Below, piece after piece: positions 14,209 through 17,624 of a DNA stretch of 17,624 nt. The notes under the pieces were generated by a model. The model did not search any database and had not been told where the DNA came from. It saw only the letters and a list, made by a program, of their open reading frames with translations. The first letter of the stretch is position 1. Each line of letters starts with the position of its first letter. A program made the position numbers and the translations under genes. Source of the DNA: Actinobacteria bacterium UBA3120 (GTDB lineage: Bacteria; Actinomycetota; Actinomycetes; S36-B12); assembly GCA_002365735.1 (NCBI GenBank), contig DEZY01000149.1, positions 14,837-32,460 of the forward strand. Direction: 5' to 3'.

Positions 14209-16944
14209 TCAGGTCTGCATGATGTGGCTTGGTCCATCGACATCTCGAGAAACAACAATCCGATCTGGGAATCGGTCCTTCATTTCACTCACGTGGCTAA
14301 TTACACCGATAGTTCGACCGCCTGATTTAAGTTGATCGAGTTGGTCGAGAACCCGCTCCAAAGTTTCTGTGTCAAGGGAACCAAATCCTTCGTCAACAAA
14401 AAGTGTCTCGAGTGAAACCCCACCAGTTTCACTCTGCACAACATCAGCCAAACCAAGTGCCAGCGATAGGGACGCGTAAAAAGTTTCACCACCTGAGAGC
14501 GATGTCGTCGGACGGGGGTCTCCCGTTGATTCATCCATCACACTAATTCCAAGACCGGTGTTCCCGCGGCCGCTAGCGTCTTCATCAAGAAGAAAGGACA
14601 ACCGGCCACTACTCATTTTGCGTAAATGAATTGATGCGGACTCCAATACGTGGGCAAATCGAAGTTGTAGCGCGTAACTCTCTAAGGTCAATTTTTTTGT
14701 GTTTACGGAAGACTTTGCGGAAACAATTGCCCCCAGGGTAACTGATTCAGCCAAGTCAGTGGAAAGTTTTTCCACACCCTTCTTTTCCTTCACAAATTTC
14801 TTAACCAGAGTCGAGACTGACTTTGCGGTATTTAACGCGAGGGTGCGATTCTCCTCGGCTTGCTTAAACACTTCTTGGGCTTGCGTGAATTCAGCCTCTA
14901 CTTTGTTAAATTTCGCCGAAAATTCGTGACTATCAATTTCCATGATCTCTGGGGAAAGTGTTTTAGCCAGGGAATCAAATTCACGTTGCGCATCAAGCCA
15001 TCCACTCAACCGAGTGTTACTAGCATAAAGTTCAGTGAGAGTATTCGAAGCATTTTCGTTGACATCTATCAACTTCGCTAGCTCCGACTTTTTCTGGTTG
15101 ACCTCAGCATCAAATTCAGTCAATTGTGTGCGCGAAATCTCAAGCTCTTGCTCCACTAGCGCTCGCGCATTCGAATTATTTTCAAATTCGAAATCCAGTT
15201 GTTTGAGTTTCCCTTGTGAACGTTCACCTTGTTCCATCACATCACGCTTGATCGCCATGTCTGTTTCTAATTGAGCCAGAACTGTCGCCACATCATCGGG
15301 TGAAGTACCTGATACTTTTCCGTTCAACGTGGCCAGCTCTATTTTTGCTAACGACACCTCAGAATTTAGCGCGTCTACCTTGATTCTTTGATCGTTTCGA
15401 AGTGTCCTGGCGGCTAATAACGCTCTTTCTAGTGACTCCAATTCAGGACCGGAAATTAGTTCGATCCCCACTTCGCTGCTTGCAGGTCGCGGGTGTTCAA
15501 GTGAGCCACACACTGCACAAGGCTCTCCGTCTGCCAATTCACTAGCCAGAACTGCAACCCGATGCTCAAGTTGAGTGCGTTGCGCTTGAGAGAGTGCGAG
15601 TTCAGCTCTTGTTACTTCGTGCTCGCAAGTGTGCAGTTCCGATTGGTACTGTTCCATTTGTTCACCCAATTGCAAATTTTTGGACTCTGCCTTTTCCAAC
15701 TCAGTGAGTAGCAGAGATATCTTTTCTTGAATTAGTACTTGCTCTTCCAATTTCTTCACCTGCATTGCAGCGGCTGTCGCTACTGAAATTTCTTCTTTTA
15801 GTTCAGCGGCTGAGCTCGGGTACGCCGCAATAGATTCGGCGAGTGTCGTACAGTTCACTTCTTTTTCATTTAGTTCCGCCAGCAACCTCTCCCGCCGGGC
15901 AGCGCGTTCCGGCGCCGCGAGTTGCCAATCAACTAATGGCTTTAGCTGACCAATTCTTTCGTGGGTTGCGATTACAAATCCAGGAACTTTATCTAGTGAG
16001 ATTTTCCGCTCAGTCGATCCTAATTTTTCTCTAGTTTCCTCGACTAGTTTATCGAGCCGAATTATTTCCCCTAGTCTTTCCTGGATGTGAGTGAGCTCAT
16101 TCAATTGAGCGTGAAGTGGCTCAGCGATTGACATCGCAACTTCCTTTTGTGATTGCGCATTTTGTGCCATTAATTCAAAGTGTGATTTTACTTCCTCCGT
16201 GATGGTAATTGCATCACTGCGTTGCGAATCAACGAGTTCATCGACGCGCTGATGTAACGCGCTTGGATCCGAGTCACTTAACATTCCTTGAATCTGGACG
16301 GCGATATCTCTGATTGCCGAGTGAGCCCTCTCTATTGCGAGCTCTGCTTGTTTCCCACGTTGGTCCAGCTCGCTCTGCAATTGTGCATAGAAGTTGTCTC
16401 CCAGTAGATCTCGCAATGCCTTCAGTCGGTCGCTGGGATTCATGCGTAACAGTGCAGCGAATTCACCTTGGGCCAAGACAACGAGTTGGCGAAACTGCTG
16501 GGCGTTTAAGTGCAGTAGATCAGTGAGGTAACTGCCAATCTCAGTGGCGTGGGTTAATGAAAAATCTTGCTCACCATTGGTGTCAAATCTGACCAATGAC
16601 TGCGTCGCTGCGCGTTTAGTCTCACCCGTTCCGTTTGTCTTTGTAAATGAGTATGGGATTCCGCGAGTAATCTTGTGCCTAATCCCATTGACCGAAAAAA
16701 TCAGCACTATCTGTGAACGTTCAGGTCCTTCGCTGTAATCACTGCGCATTCGGTCTTTTGCCGACTCCTCACCGCTTAAAGTACTGAACAAGGCATAGGT
16801 GATCGAGTCGATGATCGTGGTCTTGCCGGTCGCGGTGGGACCGTCAATTAGGAACAGGCCTGATGCACTGAGTTCATCAAAATTAATGACTTGTTTGTCA
16901 CGAAACGGTCCGATCCCGGTGATTTCAAGTGCATGAATCCTCAC
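14209..16944 (-). CDS. sbcC: SbcC, Rad50-type ATPase subunit of the SbcCD nuclease
   Basis: A 911-residue SMC-like ATPase that, with SbcD, opens DNA hairpins, trims blocked double-strand ends and processes long palindromes. The N-terminal ATPase lobe begins at residue 1 (MRIHALEITGIGPF) with Walker A GPTATGKTT at 35-43 and the Q-loop region QLVVLAQGEFAALL near 158-172. Two long charged coiled-coil arms, about 175-465 and 490-760, flank the zinc hook C476-A-V-C479, close to the middle of the chain as expected for Rad50-like proteins. The C-terminal lobe has SLSGGETFYASLSLALGL (about 812-829) and Walker B TLFVDEGFGSLD (about 844-855). The ATG overlaps the sbcD stop (ATGA), so the two are coupled. 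The length is within the usual range, and no frameshift is seen. Confidence 0.96.
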   Translation of the reverse strand: MRIHALEITGIGPFRDKQVINFDELSASGLFLIDGPTATGKTTIIDSITYALFSTLSGEESAKDRMRSDYSEGPERSQIVLIFSVNGIRHKITRGIPYSFTKTNGTGETKRAATQSLVRFDTNGEQDFSLTHATEIGSYLTDLLHLNAQQFRQLVVLAQGEFAALLRMNPSDRLKALRDLLGDNFYAQLQSELDQRGKQAELAIERAHSAIRDIAVQIQGMLSDSDPSALHQRVDELVDSQRSDAITITEEVKSHFELMAQNAQSQKEVAMSIAEPLHAQLNELTHIQERLGEIIRLDKLVEETREKLGSTERKISLDKVPGFVIATHERIGQLKPLVDWQLAAPERAARRERLLAELNEKEVNCTTLAESIAAYPSSAAELKEEISVATAAAMQVKKLEEQVLIQEKISLLLTELEKAESKNLQLGEQMEQYQSELHTCEHEVTRAELALSQAQRTQLEHRVAVLASELADGEPCAVCGSLEHPRPASSEVGIELISGPELESLERALLAARTLRNDQRIKVDALNSEVSLAKIELATLNGKVSGTSPDDVATVLAQLETDMAIKRDVMEQGERSQGKLKQLDFEFENNSNARALVEQELEISRTQLTEFDAEVNQKKSELAKLIDVNENASNTLTELYASNTRLSGWLDAQREFDSLAKTLSPEIMEIDSHEFSAKFNKVEAEFTQAQEVFKQAEENRTLALNTAKSVSTLVKKFVKEKKGVEKLSTDLAESVTLGAIVSAKSSVNTKKLTLESYALQLRFAHVLESASIHLRKMSSGRLSFLLDEDASGRGNTGLGISVMDESTGDPRPTTSLSGGETFYASLSLALGLADVVQSETGGVSLETLFVDEGFGSLDTETLERVLDQLDQLKSGGRTIGVISHVSEMKDRFPDRIVVSRDVDGPSHIMQT

Positions 16945-17624
16945 GGAGCAACACCATCTAAATTGATGTTCTCAATCGCTTCCTGTACCAGTGATCTCTG
17001 AGGATCAGAAATGTGGCCGCTGGTCACGTGGGCGACAAATCCAGCCGCAATGTCAATGGCGGGCGTGTTATGTGGGTCCAAGCGCTCGTGAATTGACCGG
17101 GCTCCCAAACCACCTTTTGGGTGAAACTCAATCTGCTTGAGGTGCGGAAATCTGTGAACCAGACGCTCCCAGGTTCGTTCTTGACGGACTGGGTCGGTCA
17201 CGATCGCGCGCACCCAGGACCCCTCGTGGTCACCAAAAATTGGGTCGTCGAGCAAGCCGTCAAGTTCCCCCGTGATGGTCGCCAGTGGCCCTGGAACTGG
17301 AGTCACTACGTTTTGATAGGAGATGGGCCCCGATTGCGGGATCTCCACCAATGTGACACTTTTATGATGATTTTCTTCAGAAAATGAATACGGTAAAGGC
17401 GACCCCGAGTACTTCACGATTGCTGTGGAATCTTCCGGTGTCGAGATCATCTGGGCCCCATGAAGGTGTCCCATTGCGGTGTAGTCAACTCCGGTAAAAA
17501 TACTCGATGGCGCATCGCCGATTCCACCAATTTCAAGGGAACGTTCCGACTCGCTCCCACTCCCGCCCGTAATGAACGCGTGAGAAACAACCATGCTGCG
17601 CACGTCACCCCGCACACTTAAAAA
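16941..17624 (-). CDS. sbcD: SbcD, Mre11-type nuclease subunit (5' truncated)
   Basis: The frame is open to the window edge, so the GTG at 17615 is internal and the N-terminal phosphodiesterase motifs are outside. About 227 residues remain. MVVSHAFITGG supplies one conserved active-site histidine, and AMGHLHGAQ carries the GHxH metal-ligand motif of the calcineurin-like nuclease fold. YSGSPLPYSFSEENHHKSV is the usual SbcD block after the active site. The remainder is the capping/C-terminal domain that contacts SbcC. It acts with SbcC as an ATP-dependent exo/endonuclease on DNA ends. It overlaps sbcC by four bases, the usual sbcDC order. Confidence 0.94.
   Translation of the reverse strand, partial: FLSVRGDVRSMVVSHAFITGGSGSESERSLEIGGIGDAPSSIFTGVDYTAMGHLHGAQMISTPEDSTAIVKYSGSPLPYSFSEENHHKSVTLVEIPQSGPISYQNVVTPVPGPLATITGELDGLLDDPIFGDHEGSWVRAIVTDPVRQERTWERLVHRFPHLKQIEFHPKGGLGARSIHERLDPHNTPAIDIAAGFVAHVTSGHISDPQRSLVQEAIENINLDGVAP

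Noticed and set aside
14209..17624. Anti-phage or novel nuclease defence system
   Set aside because: The two genes are ordinary SbcC and SbcD with zinc hook, ABC motifs and GHxH motif in the usual coupled order; no accompanying defence gene is visible.

Overview
The window is about 17.6 kb of bacterial chromosome, densely coded on both strands and of roughly balanced base composition. It probably comes from an actinobacterium. The substrate-binding lipoprotein with its acidic Thr/Ala/Glu linker and the SbcCD sequences suggest this, but nothing here fixes the taxon, so it is an inference. I see no tRNA, rRNA, CRISPR array, insertion sequence, integrase or phage gene.

Layout, left to right. 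(1) 1-746, plus: the C-terminal half of a phytoene-dehydrogenase-like FAD oxidoreductase. (2) 908-4674, plus: iorA and iorB, overlapping by ATGA. They encode a TPP/Fe-S indolepyruvate (arylpyruvate) ferredoxin oxidoreductase of the large two-subunit type. A hairpin at 4686-4713 separates them from the next, convergent unit. (3) 7915-4742, minus: a fused 2-aminobenzoyl-CoA (or salicylyl-CoA) monooxygenase/old-yellow-enzyme reductase of 785 residues, then a cyclase-family metal hydrolase. (4) 8049-8852, plus: an SDR dehydrogenase, divergent from the fused enzyme across a 133-bp promoter region full of inverted repeats. (5) 13607-8839, minus: a complete branched-chain/aromatic-type ABC importer in the order binding lipoprotein, LivG-, LivF-, LivH- and LivM-like. 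An intercistronic hairpin follows the binding protein, and the four later genes overlap by 1-4 bases. (6) 14154-13738, minus: a hotdog acyl-CoA thioesterase. (7) 17624-14209, minus: sbcD (5' end outside the window) and sbcC, the Mre11/Rad50-type DNA end-processing nuclease, an unrelated housekeeping pair at the edge.

Taken together, 1-14154 looks like a catabolic island for an aromatic or indolic compound handled as CoA thioesters. The importer would bring in the acid or amino acid. IorAB would oxidise an arylpyruvate to an aryl-acetyl-CoA. The cyclase-like hydrolase could open a ring or amide (isatin-hydrolase or kynurenine-formamidase type). The fused flavoenzyme would hydroxylate and reduce an aminobenzoyl-CoA or salicylyl-CoA ring, the SDR would act on an oxo/hydroxy intermediate, and the thioesterase would release CoA. 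The most economical hypothesis is catabolism of tryptophan, indoleacetate or anthranilate. The activating CoA ligase and the lower-pathway genes are not in the window, so substrate identity is inference.

The gene families are secure, but none is itself undescribed. The possible novelty lies in the combination of IorAB, a dearomatising flavoenzyme fusion and a cyclase-family hydrolase in one locus, and in the symmetric sequences at its promoters.
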